Positions 8,685-17,218 of a stretch of 64,000 bases of DNA are shown one piece after another. Below the pieces are notes generated by a model. That model saw nothing but the letters and a program-made list of their open reading frames with translations. It did no database searches and was not told the origin of the DNA. Numbering within the stretch: the first letter of the stretch is position 1; each line of letters begins with the position of its first letter. A program made the position numbers and the translations under genes. The stretch is from assembly GCA_002721895.1 (NCBI GenBank), contig PBLV01000044.1, forward strand, positions 1-64,000, written 5' to 3'. This stretch comes from Verrucomicrobiales bacterium. GTDB taxonomy: Bacteria > Verrucomicrobiota > Verrucomicrobiae > Limisphaerales > UBA1100.

Positions 8685-9365
8685 TTATTTTTCCAGCGCA
8701 GATTCAATCACCCGCGCCACTTCCCGGCCCAGTACGCGTGAACCTTCCGGCGTGTAATGCACGTTGGCCGGCCGCATGAGTTCCTTCATGCGCTTCTTGC
8801 TCAAGGTGTAAAGGTCGTGAGTGGGAATGCCGTGTTTTTTCATCACCCGAGCAGCCGCCTCGTTGTATTTCACGGAGTCGCCCACATAGCGGGCCTTGGA
8901 CCCAGGCGGAATGGGAGTGGTGTTGCGCCAGATGAGCCGGGCACCGGTTTTTTTCAATCGCTGGGCCAGTTGCTCAAGGTTTTTTTCGTAGTGAGCAAGA
9001 GGCACCTGCACTTTGCCCCCCTGTTCCTTGGGCACCAAGTTTTGGCCATTGGATCCCATGTACTTGAGATCATGCAGTCCCCAATTGAAATGAATCACAT
9101 CCCATTTGCCTTTTCCCAGCCACGCGTCGAGATTTGCCAAGCCACGCGTTGTGGGACCGCCATTGGTTGGGATTCGGTGCAGATTCGCTTTTCCCTTTAA
9201 AAACTCTCGGGTCGGCAGAGTGTAACCGATGGAAATGGAATCACCAATGAGCAGCACGCGCGGCAGCTTGGGGTCATCTTGAACCGGGGCAAACGGTCCT
9301 TTCTTGGACTGGGCAGCAAGAGATAGGGCAAGGGACAATAAGGCGACGATTGAAAGAGCTTTCAC
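8685..9365 (-). CDS. Secreted SGNH/GDSL-family hydrolase
   Basis: 226 residues starting at GTG 9365 with a hydrophobic signal peptide (about residues 1-18, ending S-L-A-A-Q). Block I is G-D-S-I-S near residue 42, block II is N-G-G, block III is W-G-L-H-D-L, and the catalytic block V is close to the end (V-H-Y-T-P-E-G-S). These are the hallmarks of SGNH esterases, which deacylate carbohydrates or lipids. PVC genomes often encode them for polysaccharide breakdown; the actual substrate cannot be read from sequence. It stands alone, convergent with the small helical-protein gene. Confidence 0.85.
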   Translation of the reverse strand: MKALSIVALLSLALSLAAQSKKGPFAPVQDDPKLPRVLLIGDSISIGYTLPTREFLKGKANLHRIPTNGGPTTRGLANLDAWLGKGKWDVIHFNWGLHDLKYMGSNGQNLVPKEQGGKVQVPLAHYEKNLEQLAQRLKKTGARLIWRNTTPIPPGSKARYVGDSVKYNEAAARVMKKHGIPTHDLYTLSKKRMKELMRPANVHYTPEGSRVLGREVARVIESALEK

Positions 9366-9372
9366 GGGGCAA

Positions 9373-9400
9373 AGGATAACCGGTCGCCAGAGGTTATCAA
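9373..9400 (-). promoter_or_regulatory. Candidate promoter with overlapping inverted repeat for the SGNH gene
   Basis: On the minus strand TTGATA (9400-9395), a 16-nt spacer and TATCCT (9378-9373) precede GTG 9365 by 7 nt. A 7-bp inverted repeat, GATAACC at 9375-9381 and GGTTATC at 9392-9398, overlaps both hexamers. This would suit an operator, or could be a hairpin. Confidence 0.35.
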
Positions 9401-9412
9401 TATTGGAAAAAG

Positions 9413-9886
9413 TTAAAGCCTCCGCGCATAGTGGATTTGGCGGCCGACTTCCTTAAAACCGCAGGTGGGATAAAGGGCTTGGCCAGCAGAATTACTAGCC
9501 ATGGTTTCGATAACCGCGATTTCCATGCCCTGCTCGCGCAGGTGTTCAAGCGCATGTGAAATCAGGGCACGACCGATGCCTTGCTTCCGGGCGACAGCCG
9601 CCACGGCAAGATTGGGGATGCGCCCCTTTCGGGTTGTCGCGTCGACGCGAGTAGTAATGTATCCAATTACATGGCCGCTGTCCTCAGCGACAAACACGCC
9701 ATCCGGATGCGCGGCAACATCATCATCAATGTGCCGTGCCTTGCGCCAGCGCCAGTCATGGCCGGCCACGGATCCAAACCGCGCCTCAATGCCGTGATCC
9801 ACGGAGACGCCTTCAAATCCATCGACGGTGATGGCCTTGATAGAGTCAAGATCCGCAGGGCGGAAGAGGCGAATGACGGGGTTCAT
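9413..9886 (-). CDS. GNAT-family N-acetyltransferase
   Basis: 157 residues from ATG 9886, which overlaps the stop of the upstream HEAT-repeat gene (ATGA). The acetyl-CoA-binding motif A is R-K-Q-G-I-G-R-A-L near residue 105, preceded by the strand I-P-N-L-A-V. Near the end G-Q-A-L-Y-P-T-C-G-F-K-E-V-G matches motif B. The substrate is unknown. An upstream in-frame extension exists but is the antisense of nothing useful and lacks family similarity. Confidence 0.85.
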   Translation of the reverse strand: MNPVIRLFRPADLDSIKAITVDGFEGVSVDHGIEARFGSVAGHDWRWRKARHIDDDVAAHPDGVFVAEDSGHVIGYITTRVDATTRKGRIPNLAVAAVARKQGIGRALISHALEHLREQGMEIAVIETMASNSAGQALYPTCGFKEVGRQIHYARRL

Positions 9887-11337
9887 CGCCGACCGTGGCG
9901 TTGGATGATTTGCCGCAGTGCCCGCTGGGCAAGGGTAGCGGTAACAGAATCCGCGCCGCGCTGGAGTCTGAGGAGGGACAGGGCACTGCGTGGCGTACCG
10001 ATTGCTCCCAGTAGCCGACAAGCGGCGTGCCGCAGATTTTCGGTGTTCGACTTTAATAACGGACGCAGCACCGGCTCGGCGGCAGAGCCAAAGAGTTGAA
10101 GGGCGGCGACCGCGGGTAATGTCTCCCGATTCGAGGCCAGATGCCGGGCAATAGGCAAAGCGGCACGGGGATCCTGAAGGCGTGCCAGCGCCTCGATGGC
10201 AGCCCAACGCACGGTCAGGTGGGTATCGTCCAGCCGCTTGATGAGGGCGGAGACCGCATCACGATCGCCCCACAAGGCAAGCGCCCGACAGGCGGCTTGG
10301 CGAGTGTAGGGATCGGTATCGTTCAGGACAGTGACAAGGGCGGTACTGACCTCGGCAAGCCGGTTGGTTGGTTCGGCGCGGGATAGCTTGCCAGCGGCCT
10401 GTAGGCGAGGAAAGGAGAGGCGCCGTTGGAGCTGCACCAGACATTGGTTCAAGTCCGCAGCAGGCAGAGGGCGAATTTGCACAGGACCAGCAGGGGCAGG
10501 CGGACGCAGGGCAGCCTCCCGCCGGTCACCGGTTAGGCGTTCATAGGAGAGGGTCATGGGAACGATGCGTACCTCGGCACCATCGGTGACAGTCAGTTTG
10601 CCGGTGAACTGCATCGTTTCGAAAATCCCGGCGAGGGTGTTGAACATCAGGTCCGCATCACCCGAGACAGTGATGGTCGGTTGATTCTCACCGTTCCCGG
10701 TTGTAGTGAGTTGGTATTGTTTCTTGATCGCGATGAGATGGCCGGTGTGGGCCCCGCGGGTGTAAGTGATCGTCTCCTCCGCGGGCAAATGGGTCTTGGT
10801 GAGCTTGACAAGGCGCGAGCCAGGCTCGGGCTTGGTACGTCGTTCATGAACAACGAGCACATTGTTTCGGGCCTGCCATGTGGCTGCGAGCTCATCCGGC
10901 AATGTCTCCAGCACCAGACGAGAGGGAGCCACGGGATCAAAGATTGGAACTTGGCTGCCAATGTGGCCGCCTCGTGGATTGATGACCACATCCGTGGGCG
11001 CGCGCAAAGGTCGCCCACCGGAGTTACCATCAAAATGACGCCAGCCCAACTTGAAGACGCCGAAGGGCGGAAACAACCGCCCTGTGAGTGAATGCCGCTG
11101 AATCGACAGGAAATTGTGGCTGCGAATTGTGAAGCCATGAATGTTGGCCGCGCGCGCGGTGAACACCATCTGACCCCGCGCACTGGCGACGTACTCCGGC
11201 TCCTGAATTTTCAGTTCAATGGTGTAGACGTGAGGCTCGCCACGTTTCCATCCATACTTCAGGGTGGATGGCTCGGCAGCCCATGCGCCCATGGCCAAGA
11301 ATCCCAGCCCAACAAAAACAGCACGGCCTCCCTTCAT
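9883..11337 (-). CDS. Exported protein with C-terminal HEAT repeats
   Basis: 484 residues. A signal peptide (residues 1-21, G-A-W-A-A end) is followed by about 270 residues of beta-rich sequence without recognised family, then from about residue 290 HEAT/PBS-lyase-like helical repeats (repeated A-L-x-x-L x-D-x-D/R-x-x-V-R-x-x-A-x-x-A-L pattern). Helical-repeat modules on secreted proteins are common in PVC bacteria and mediate protein contacts. The listed start is ATG 11337; TTG 11349 is the upstream alternative. Coupled to the GNAT gene by ATGA overlap. Confidence 0.75.
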   Translation of the reverse strand: MKGGRAVFVGLGFLAMGAWAAEPSTLKYGWKRGEPHVYTIELKIQEPEYVASARGQMVFTARAANIHGFTIRSHNFLSIQRHSLTGRLFPPFGVFKLGWRHFDGNSGGRPLRAPTDVVINPRGGHIGSQVPIFDPVAPSRLVLETLPDELAATWQARNNVLVVHERRTKPEPGSRLVKLTKTHLPAEETITYTRGAHTGHLIAIKKQYQLTTTGNGENQPTITVSGDADLMFNTLAGIFETMQFTGKLTVTDGAEVRIVPMTLSYERLTGDRREAALRPPAPAGPVQIRPLPAADLNQCLVQLQRRLSFPRLQAAGKLSRAEPTNRLAEVSTALVTVLNDTDPYTRQAACRALALWGDRDAVSALIKRLDDTHLTVRWAAIEALARLQDPRAALPIARHLASNRETLPAVAALQLFGSAAEPVLRPLLKSNTENLRHAACRLLGAIGTPRSALSLLRLQRGADSVTATLAQRALRQIIQRHGRR

Positions 11338-11442
11338 GGGGACACTCAAGGCAAGCCGGGCCGTATGGACAAGCAGAAGTTATTCGGAACCGCCCATTCG
11401 GCATGAGTTGCCAGCAGCTGGGCAAACACGCCATAGTCGCCC

Positions 11443-12540
11443 GTGCACTTGGCGCATTTGCGGCTTCGCGATTTCCGGAATTACGACCGGCTGGACGCGG
11501 ATTTTTCCCCCGGCTTCCACCTGCTGTTGGGCCGCAATGCCCAGGGCAAAACCAACCTGCTGGAGGCGGTTTATCTCATGAGCACACTGCGATCCTTTCG
11601 CGGCGTGGGCAGCGCGCAATTGGTTCGGCAGGGCAAGGCGAGCTACTTTGTAGGTGGCCGCGTGGTGGGCGTAGGCACGCACGACATCCGCATGGCATGG
11701 TCGCGCACGGAACGGCGGCTGCGGCTTGACCAGCAGCCCGTCAAGCGGCTGACTGACTATCTGGGCACGCTACGCACGGTGGTTTTCTGTACCGAGGACT
11801 TACAGTTGGTGAAGGGAGCCGGCCGCATCCGTAGGCGCTTCATGGACTTGCTGCTTTCCCAGGCTCAACCCAGCTACCTGCCGTTACTTCAACGGTACAT
11901 GCGCGCCGTGCGATCCCGCAACACGCTCCTCAAGCAATCGCGGCCCGACACGGGTTCACTGGACGGTTTCAGCGCCGAGATGGTGAAACTGGGCAATGAC
12001 CTGATGCATCACCGGCGCACCTTGGTTCCTCGATTGGCGGACATGGCGGGGCGCGCCTTTGACCGCATCGCGCCGGATGCCGAGGAATTGCGAATTGAAT
12101 ATCAACCGAGGGTCAAGGCGGACTTTGCCGAAGAATTGGACAAGGCGCACACCCGTGAACTGGCCCAACGCACCACCTTGATCGGCCCGCATCGGGATGA
12201 CCTGAAATTGCAGCTAAACGAAAGATCGGCCGCTGACTACGCCAGCGAAGGTCAGAAACGAACAGTCGCCATCGCATTGAAAATGGCACAGGCCGAATAC
12301 CTCACCGAGACGCATGGCGCGCCGCCTGTCCTGTTGATCGACGACGTAATGGGCGAGCTGGACGCCTCCCGCCGCGCCGGCTTCCTGCCCCTGCTGCAGC
12401 GGAGCGGCGACGGCCGCGGCCAAGTCTTCATGACCTGCACCGAGGAAAACTGGCCGCGCGAACTGGGCGAGAAATTGAACAGTTGGCAAGTCGAGGCGGG
12501 GCAGCTCAACCCATCGGGCAGCCACGATCCACCGAGTTAA
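11443..12540 (+). CDS. recF: DNA replication and repair protein RecF
   Basis: SMC-like ATPase that loads RecA at single-strand gaps. It has 365 residues starting at GTG 11443. The N-terminus reads L-R-L-R-D-F-R-N-Y, and Walker A is G-R-N-A-Q-G-K-T-N near residues 30-38. The C-terminal signature is Y-A-S-E-G-Q-K-R and Walker B is L-L-I-D-D-V-M-G-E-L-D. It is not next to dnaA, dnaN or gyrB, so it does not mark an origin here. Convergent with the ExbD-like lipoprotein gene. Confidence 0.95.
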   Translation: MHLAHLRLRDFRNYDRLDADFSPGFHLLLGRNAQGKTNLLEAVYLMSTLRSFRGVGSAQLVRQGKASYFVGGRVVGVGTHDIRMAWSRTERRLRLDQQPVKRLTDYLGTLRTVVFCTEDLQLVKGAGRIRRRFMDLLLSQAQPSYLPLLQRYMRAVRSRNTLLKQSRPDTGSLDGFSAEMVKLGNDLMHHRRTLVPRLADMAGRAFDRIAPDAEELRIEYQPRVKADFAEELDKAHTRELAQRTTLIGPHRDDLKLQLNERSAADYASEGQKRTVAIALKMAQAEYLTETHGAPPVLLIDDVMGELDASRRAGFLPLLQRSGDGRGQVFMTCTEENWPRELGEKLNSWQVEAGQLNPSGSHDPPS

Positions 12541-12561
12541 GCGATCCAGCCGGGGCGGGCA

Positions 12562-13182
12562 TCATGGTCGCAGCATGAAGGCAATGTTGGCCTGAGGAAA
12601 ACCCGCGGCCTTGGCTGCGCCCAGCACCGTGGCAACAGACTTGAATTGGACCTCCCCATCCGCCCGGACCAACACTTTCAGACGGGGGTCATCCCGGGCA
12701 GCTTCCTCGAGCAACTGCTGGATCTGCCCAAGATCCATTGGCTGGCCCTTGGCCACGTAGCTGCCGTCTTTCCGGATGTTAATCACAAGGGGCCGTTGAT
12801 TGCCCTTCAGGGGAACCGCGGGCGAGGCCGGGGGCAAGGTCACGGTGACATCCCGTTCACGCTCGCGCAACGCCATTACATGGCCCTCAAGCTGATGGAG
12901 CGTCATGCCCAAGAACAGTTTTTCAGGAGCCATCACCTTCCGGGCAATGTTGGATTCCGGGTGCTGCTTGACCAGCTGCCGAATCCCCTCCAAGGCCCTT
13001 GCGTAACGATCCGCGGCCGCACCTAGCTTGCCCGACCCAGCTCCCAGCCTGATCTCCTTCATGGCCGCCTCAAACAGCTGATTGGCGGCTTGTGCTGAAG
13101 CCTGCTCTCGCTCCTGCCTCCCATCATCAATACTGGCACATCCTGCCAACATTGCCGCCAAAACAAGCCCCATGCCTTTCAT
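12562..13182 (-). CDS. Lipoprotein with C-terminal ExbD/TolR-like domain
   Basis: About 206 residues. A lipoprotein signal ends in the lipobox L-A-G-C near residue 15. A helical middle region is followed from about residue 125 by a domain that looks like the periplasmic part of ExbD/TolR: L-V-I-N-I-R-K-D-G-S-Y, then a helix, K-V-L-V-R-A-D-G-E-V, and a final helix and strand (A-A-K-A-A-G-F-P-Q-A-N-I-A-F). ExbD normally has an N-terminal membrane helix that contacts ExbB; here that helix is replaced by a lipid anchor. No exbB/tolQ gene is nearby. GTG 13185 directly before ATG is an alternative start. Confidence 0.7.
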   Translation of the reverse strand: MKGMGLVLAAMLAGCASIDDGRQEREQASAQAANQLFEAAMKEIRLGAGSGKLGAAADRYARALEGIRQLVKQHPESNIARKVMAPEKLFLGMTLHQLEGHVMALRERERDVTVTLPPASPAVPLKGNQRPLVINIRKDGSYVAKGQPMDLGQIQQLLEEAARDDPRLKVLVRADGEVQFKSVATVLGAAKAAGFPQANIAFMLRP

Positions 13183-13189
13183 CACGGAC

Positions 13190-13218
13190 AGTGTATCTCA
13201 GCCATGTAAAACGTTGAA
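13190..13218 (-). promoter_or_regulatory. Candidate promoter of the ExbD-like lipoprotein gene
   Basis: On the minus strand TTCAAC (13218-13213), a 17-nt spacer and TACACT (13195-13190) lie only 7 nt before ATG 13182, with no Shine-Dalgarno sequence between. The 130-bp stretch 13186-13315 also has to hold the promoter of the divergent trpS; a weak TTGAAT is present for it. Confidence 0.35.
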
Positions 13219-13315
13219 CTTAAAAATCTATATTAGCCTGCCTTGGCGCAGATGATTTTTTCGGGAAGCACAGGCGCTTGAATCGGGCTGCCTTCACCTG
13301 ATACCGTCGCCAGCC

Positions 13316-14281
13316 ATGCGAATCTTGTCGGGCATCCAGCCATCGGGCACGCTGCATGTCGGGAACTACTTCGGCATGATGCGCCCAGCCATTGAGCTGC
13401 AGGAACAAGGGGAGGCGTACTATTTCATCGCCGATTACCACTCGATGACCACCATCACCGACGCAGCCGAGCGCCGCGCCAATACGCTGGGGGTGGCACT
13501 GGATTTTCTCGCTTGCGGACTGGACCCGGCCAAATCGGTGTTCTTTGTCCAAAGCGAGGTCCCGGAGGTAACTGAACTGACATGGCTGCTGGGCACGGTG
13601 ACGCCCATGGGCCTGCTGGAACGCTGTCACAGTTACAAGGACAAGATGGCCAAGGGCATTGCCCCCAACTTTGGTCTATTCGCCTATCCCGTGCTGATGG
13701 CAGCGGACATCCTGGCCTACGACAGCAACATCGTACCCGTGGGCCGGGATCAGAAGCAACACGTGGAGGTCACGCGCGACATTGCCATCAAATTCAACCA
13801 GGAATATGGCGAGGTCTTTGTGCTGCCCGAGCCACAGATTCGTGACGCGGTGGCCGTAGTGCCCGGTACAGACGGCCAAAAAATGAGCAAGAGCTACAAC
13901 AACACCATCGAGATTTTTGGAGCGGAAAAACCGCTCCGCAAAAAAATCATGCGACTGGTGATGGACAGCCGGCCGCCCGAGGAACCCAAGCCCGACGCGG
14001 ACAAGAACATCGCCGTTCAACTTTTAAAGTTGGTGGCACCCACTGACGCAGCAGTGGACTGGGAGGATCGACTGCGCGCGGGAGGCTTGGGCTACGGAGA
14101 CTTGAAGAAGGCACTGTTCGAGCATTACTGGGAGCATTTTGCCGAGGCACGCGCACGCCGGGCAGATCTGGAGAACAACTTGGACCACGTGCATCAAGTG
14201 TTAAAAGACGGCGCGGAAAAATCGCGCGAATTGGCGCAAACGGTATTAGACCGGGCCAAACAGGCCAGCGGACTGGGATGA
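13316..14281 (+). CDS. trpS: Tryptophanyl-tRNA synthetase
   Basis: Class I aminoacyl-tRNA synthetase charging tRNA-Trp. It has 321 residues, normal for the compact bacterial form. The HIGH-type motif appears as P-S-G-T-L-H-V-G-N (residues 8-16), and K-M-S-K-S is near residue 190. The central G-R-D-Q-K-Q-H motif of TrpRS is present. No T-box leader is visible upstream. The frame continues open after the stop into the kinase-MurQ fusion 48 nt later. Confidence 0.97.
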   Translation: MRILSGIQPSGTLHVGNYFGMMRPAIELQEQGEAYYFIADYHSMTTITDAAERRANTLGVALDFLACGLDPAKSVFFVQSEVPEVTELTWLLGTVTPMGLLERCHSYKDKMAKGIAPNFGLFAYPVLMAADILAYDSNIVPVGRDQKQHVEVTRDIAIKFNQEYGEVFVLPEPQIRDAVAVVPGTDGQKMSKSYNNTIEIFGAEKPLRKKIMRLVMDSRPPEEPKPDADKNIAVQLLKLVAPTDAAVDWEDRLRAGGLGYGDLKKALFEHYWEHFAEARARRADLENNLDHVHQVLKDGAEKSRELAQTVLDRAKQASGLG

Positions 14282-14329
14282 TGGGCAAAGGCAGATTGGG
14301 CGAAAGTCCGGTCTTTGGGAGTGGGTGTT

Positions 14330-16099
14330 GTGGATGATTTTCAACGACCGTTTTTTCTGGGCATTGAGGGTGGAGGCACCCGGACAACCGCGTTGCTGGC
14401 GGACGCGCGGGGAAAGGAAGTCCAACGAAAGATTTTCGGGCCGGGAAATGTGCGCCTGTTGAATGACCGAGCATTGACGGGTTTGCTGCGGGAGATTGCC
14501 GGGCGGTTTCCTACACCGAACGCCATTGGGCTGGGAATGGCGGGAGCGCGAACGAAAAAAGATCAACACCGCATTCGCGCGGCGGCAGCCAAGGCATGGA
14601 AACAGATTCCCTGCGGGGTTTCCCACGACTTGGATTTGGCCTTGATTGCCGACACACGCATAAAGCAGCCCGTCATGGCACGGATATTGGTGCTATCTGG
14701 AACGGGCTCTTGTTGTTTTGGAAGAGGGCCAAAAGGGCAAACCGCCAAGATGGGGGGCTGGGGCCATATACTGGGAGACAAGGGGAGCGGCTTTGAAATC
14801 GGCCTGAGAGCGCTGAAGGCGGTTGTGTTTTATCTGGATCGGGACGGAACATGGTCGCGGCTGGGCGAACGATTGCTTGCCGCAACTGGCTGCAATGAGC
14901 CAAACGAGTGGGTTGACTGGGTGGCGGATCAGGACAAGGCAACCATGGCCGCGTTGGCGGTGGAAGTGTTTGCTGCCGCCCGCTGTAGGGATCGAATTGC
15001 GCGCGACATCCTGAAGGGAGCTGCTGCGTCTCTAGCGAAGGATGCGTTGCATTGTGCGCGCAAGCTAGCCACAACCAGCGAACCGGTTGAATTCCTGTTG
15101 GCGGGTGGAGTCCTGAAAAACCAACCGGGATTTGCACGCAAAGTGAAGGAGGAAATCCGCGCGCTTTGGCCCAGTGCAATCGTGAAAATCCAGAAACGCG
15201 AAGGCGCTTGGGGAGCAGTCGAAATGGCCAAGGCACTGGAATCAGCACAGATCGACTCGCTCCCAGCAATCACAAACGCGACGCCCGATTCTCCGACTGA
15301 AGCGTGCAACCCGCGCTCCACAAATCTGGAAAAGCTGCCGTTGACCCAAGCGGTTGAGTTGATGCTCGGGGAAGAGTCCAAGGCAGGCAAGACTGTCCGC
15401 GCGGAAGCGAAAAAAATTGCCCGGCTTGCGGACTGGGCAGCGCAAGCCTTGGGCAAAGGTGGACGTTTGTTTTACGTGGGGGCGGGAACCAGTGGCCGGC
15501 TGGGAGTTCTGGACGCAAGCGAGTGCCCGCCCACGTTTCGGTCCGAGCCTTGGCAGGTACAGGGAATCATCGCGGGCGGAACACAGGCACTAACACGGGC
15601 GGTCGAGGGAGCAGAAGACGACGCCGAAGCAGGCGGACGAGCGGTGGGATTTCGCGGAGTGGGAAAGCGGGACTTGGTGGTAGGCATCGCGGCAAGCGGC
15701 CGCACCCCATTTGTCTGGGGCGCGATGAAGGAAGCCGCGAGGCGAGGCGCGCGAACGGCGCTGGTGTGTTTCAACCCAACAGTGAAGCGTCGCGCGGGGG
15801 TACCCAAGATGATCATGGCACCAGCGGTGGGGCCGGAAGTCTTGACGGGTTCAACGCGATTGAAGGCGGGAACGGCAACCAAGCTGATCCTGAACTGCAT
15901 CACCACTCTGGCTATGGTACGCCTTGGCAAAGTGGCTGGCAACTTGATGATCGACTTGGATCCGCGAAACGAAAAGCTTCGCGCACGTGCCATTGGCATT
16001 GTCTCGAAACTGTCCGGAGTCGAGGCGGCTGTTGCGCAATCGGCCTTGGAGCAGGAGGGGTGGGTGATTCGGCGGGCCCTGCGGCGGCTCAGCGATTAA
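14330..16099 (+). CDS. murQ: Sugar kinase-MurQ fusion (N-acetylmuramic acid 6-phosphate etherase)
   Basis: Two enzymes in one chain of about 589 residues. Residues 1-310 are a BadF/BadG-type kinase domain of the N-acetylglucosamine/N-acetylmuramate kinase group (phosphate loop G-I-E-G-G-G-T-R-T-T, later L-S-G-T-G-S). Residues about 330-589 are MurQ, with V-G-A-G-T-S-G-R-L-G-V-L-D-A-S-E-C, which cleaves MurNAc-6-phosphate to GlcNAc-6-phosphate and lactate. The fusion would phosphorylate MurNAc and pass it straight to the etherase, in peptidoglycan recycling. GTG 14330 is chosen for the GGGAG sequence about 8 nt upstream; TTG 14315 and GTG 14321 are alternatives. The MurQ part is a little short at its C-terminus. 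Its end overlaps the convergent kinase gene by 11 nt. Confidence 0.9.
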   Translation: MDDFQRPFFLGIEGGGTRTTALLADARGKEVQRKIFGPGNVRLLNDRALTGLLREIAGRFPTPNAIGLGMAGARTKKDQHRIRAAAAKAWKQIPCGVSHDLDLALIADTRIKQPVMARILVLSGTGSCCFGRGPKGQTAKMGGWGHILGDKGSGFEIGLRALKAVVFYLDRDGTWSRLGERLLAATGCNEPNEWVDWVADQDKATMAALAVEVFAAARCRDRIARDILKGAAASLAKDALHCARKLATTSEPVEFLLAGGVLKNQPGFARKVKEEIRALWPSAIVKIQKREGAWGAVEMAKALESAQIDSLPAITNATPDSPTEACNPRSTNLEKLPLTQAVELMLGEESKAGKTVRAEAKKIARLADWAAQALGKGGRLFYVGAGTSGRLGVLDASECPPTFRSEPWQVQGIIAGGTQALTRAVEGAEDDAEAGGRAVGFRGVGKRDLVVGIAASGRTPFVWGAMKEAARRGARTALVCFNPTVKRRAGVPKMIMAPAVGPEVLTGSTRLKAGTATKLILNCITTLAMVRLGKVAGNLMIDLDPRNEKLRARAIGIVSKLSGVEAAVAQSALEQEGWVIRRALRRLSD

Positions 16100-17048
16100 A
16101 CCGCTTGACCAGCAACCGGCTCCGGGAGGCTTCCAGCGCCATGCTGAAATCATCGTAGCTCTGGAATCGCCGGTTGGGGTCTTTCTCCATAGCGTTGCAG
16201 ATAGCGTTGCTGGTGTCTTTGCTGATCTCGGGCTGAACCTTGTGCGGCGGCTTGAGGCGCGACTTAACGTGGGCCCAAACGGTTTCCTCCACGGTGGGCA
16301 TGTCGTAGGGCACCTGGCCGGTGGCAGCGTGATACATGGTAGCCGCAAGGCTATACATGTCCGAGCGCCAATCCTGCCAATGCTCCGAGACACGCTCGGG
16401 AGCAATGTAAAACGGCGTGCCCATGAGGCCCTCCCGGTCGCGCCGATCGCCCACCTTCTTGGCGATACCAAAGTCCGTCAGCTTGGGCTCGCCATCGGCG
16501 TTGTAAAGAATGTTGCTGGGTTTGATATCCAAATGCATCAGTTCCTTATTGCGGAGCACCTCAAGGGCACCACTCATTTTGATACCCACGTCCAACACAT
16601 AAAGTTCATCCACGCGGCCATGCTGCTCAATGCGATCATCCAGATCGCCGCGGTCGGCCACCTCCATGACGAGATATTTGCGGCCCTCGGCTTCGTCATA
16701 GTTGAAGATGTTGATGATGTTGGTGTGGTTGAGCGAGGCTTGGAAACGTGCCTCGCGGTAAAAGTTGGCCATGGCCTGCTCGTCGCGCTGGATGTCCGCC
16801 GCCATGAGCTTCACGGCCACCTCCCGCTCGAGGATGGTGTCCATGGCACGGTAAACCATGGCCATGCCGCCGGACCCAATGACCGACCTCAGCTCAAACT
16901 GCCTGAGGCGCACGGGAGTGATGACCGGATGGCGACAATTCTGGCAGGGCACCGCCTGAAACTTGGGCAGGCTGGCGGGCACAAAGTTGGGCGTGCGACA
17001 GCGATCGCACGGAACCATCTGCATGGCTTGTCTGGCCGTATCGGTCAT
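16089..17048 (-). CDS. Serine/threonine protein kinase with N-terminal zinc ribbon
   Basis: 319 residues. Residues 13-40 hold two CxxC pairs (C-D-R-C and C-Q-N-C) forming a zinc ribbon, followed by the kinase domain. The glycine loop is I-G-S-G-G-M-A-M-V, the catalytic Lys is in V-A-V-K-L, the catalytic loop is H-L-D-I-K-P-S-N, and the metal-binding motif is D-F-G, followed by A-P-E. The catalytic loop has H-L-D where most Hanks kinases have H-R-D, so it is a non-RD kinase. No transmembrane helix follows the kinase domain, so it is cytoplasmic. No phosphatase or FHA gene is adjacent. Confidence 0.92.
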   Translation of the reverse strand: MTDTARQAMQMVPCDRCRTPNFVPASLPKFQAVPCQNCRHPVITPVRLRQFELRSVIGSGGMAMVYRAMDTILEREVAVKLMAADIQRDEQAMANFYREARFQASLNHTNIINIFNYDEAEGRKYLVMEVADRGDLDDRIEQHGRVDELYVLDVGIKMSGALEVLRNKELMHLDIKPSNILYNADGEPKLTDFGIAKKVGDRRDREGLMGTPFYIAPERVSEHWQDWRSDMYSLAATMYHAATGQVPYDMPTVEETVWAHVKSRLKPPHKVQPEISKDTSNAICNAMEKDPNRRFQSYDDFSMALEASRSRLLVKRFNR

Positions 17049-17218
17049 CCGTTGGGGGAACCTCTGGGCCCGTTCTGACAGAAACCCGGTGGCCGCGCAA
17101 TCCCGAAAAGCCTCCGCGTGCCTAGTCCCGCTTTAAATGAATTACATTGACCCGGCGCGCGATCATTTGTACAAATATCCCTACCTACGAAACCCGGCCT
17201 CCCCAACCTACAAGACCC

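Noticed and set aside
11443..12540. recF as a sign of the replication origin
   Set aside because: No dnaA, dnaN or gyrB next to it and no cluster of DnaA boxes around it.
13186..13315. T-box or other leader in front of trpS
   Set aside because: No T-box sequence, specifier loop or terminator-antiterminator pair is visible in this 130-bp gap.
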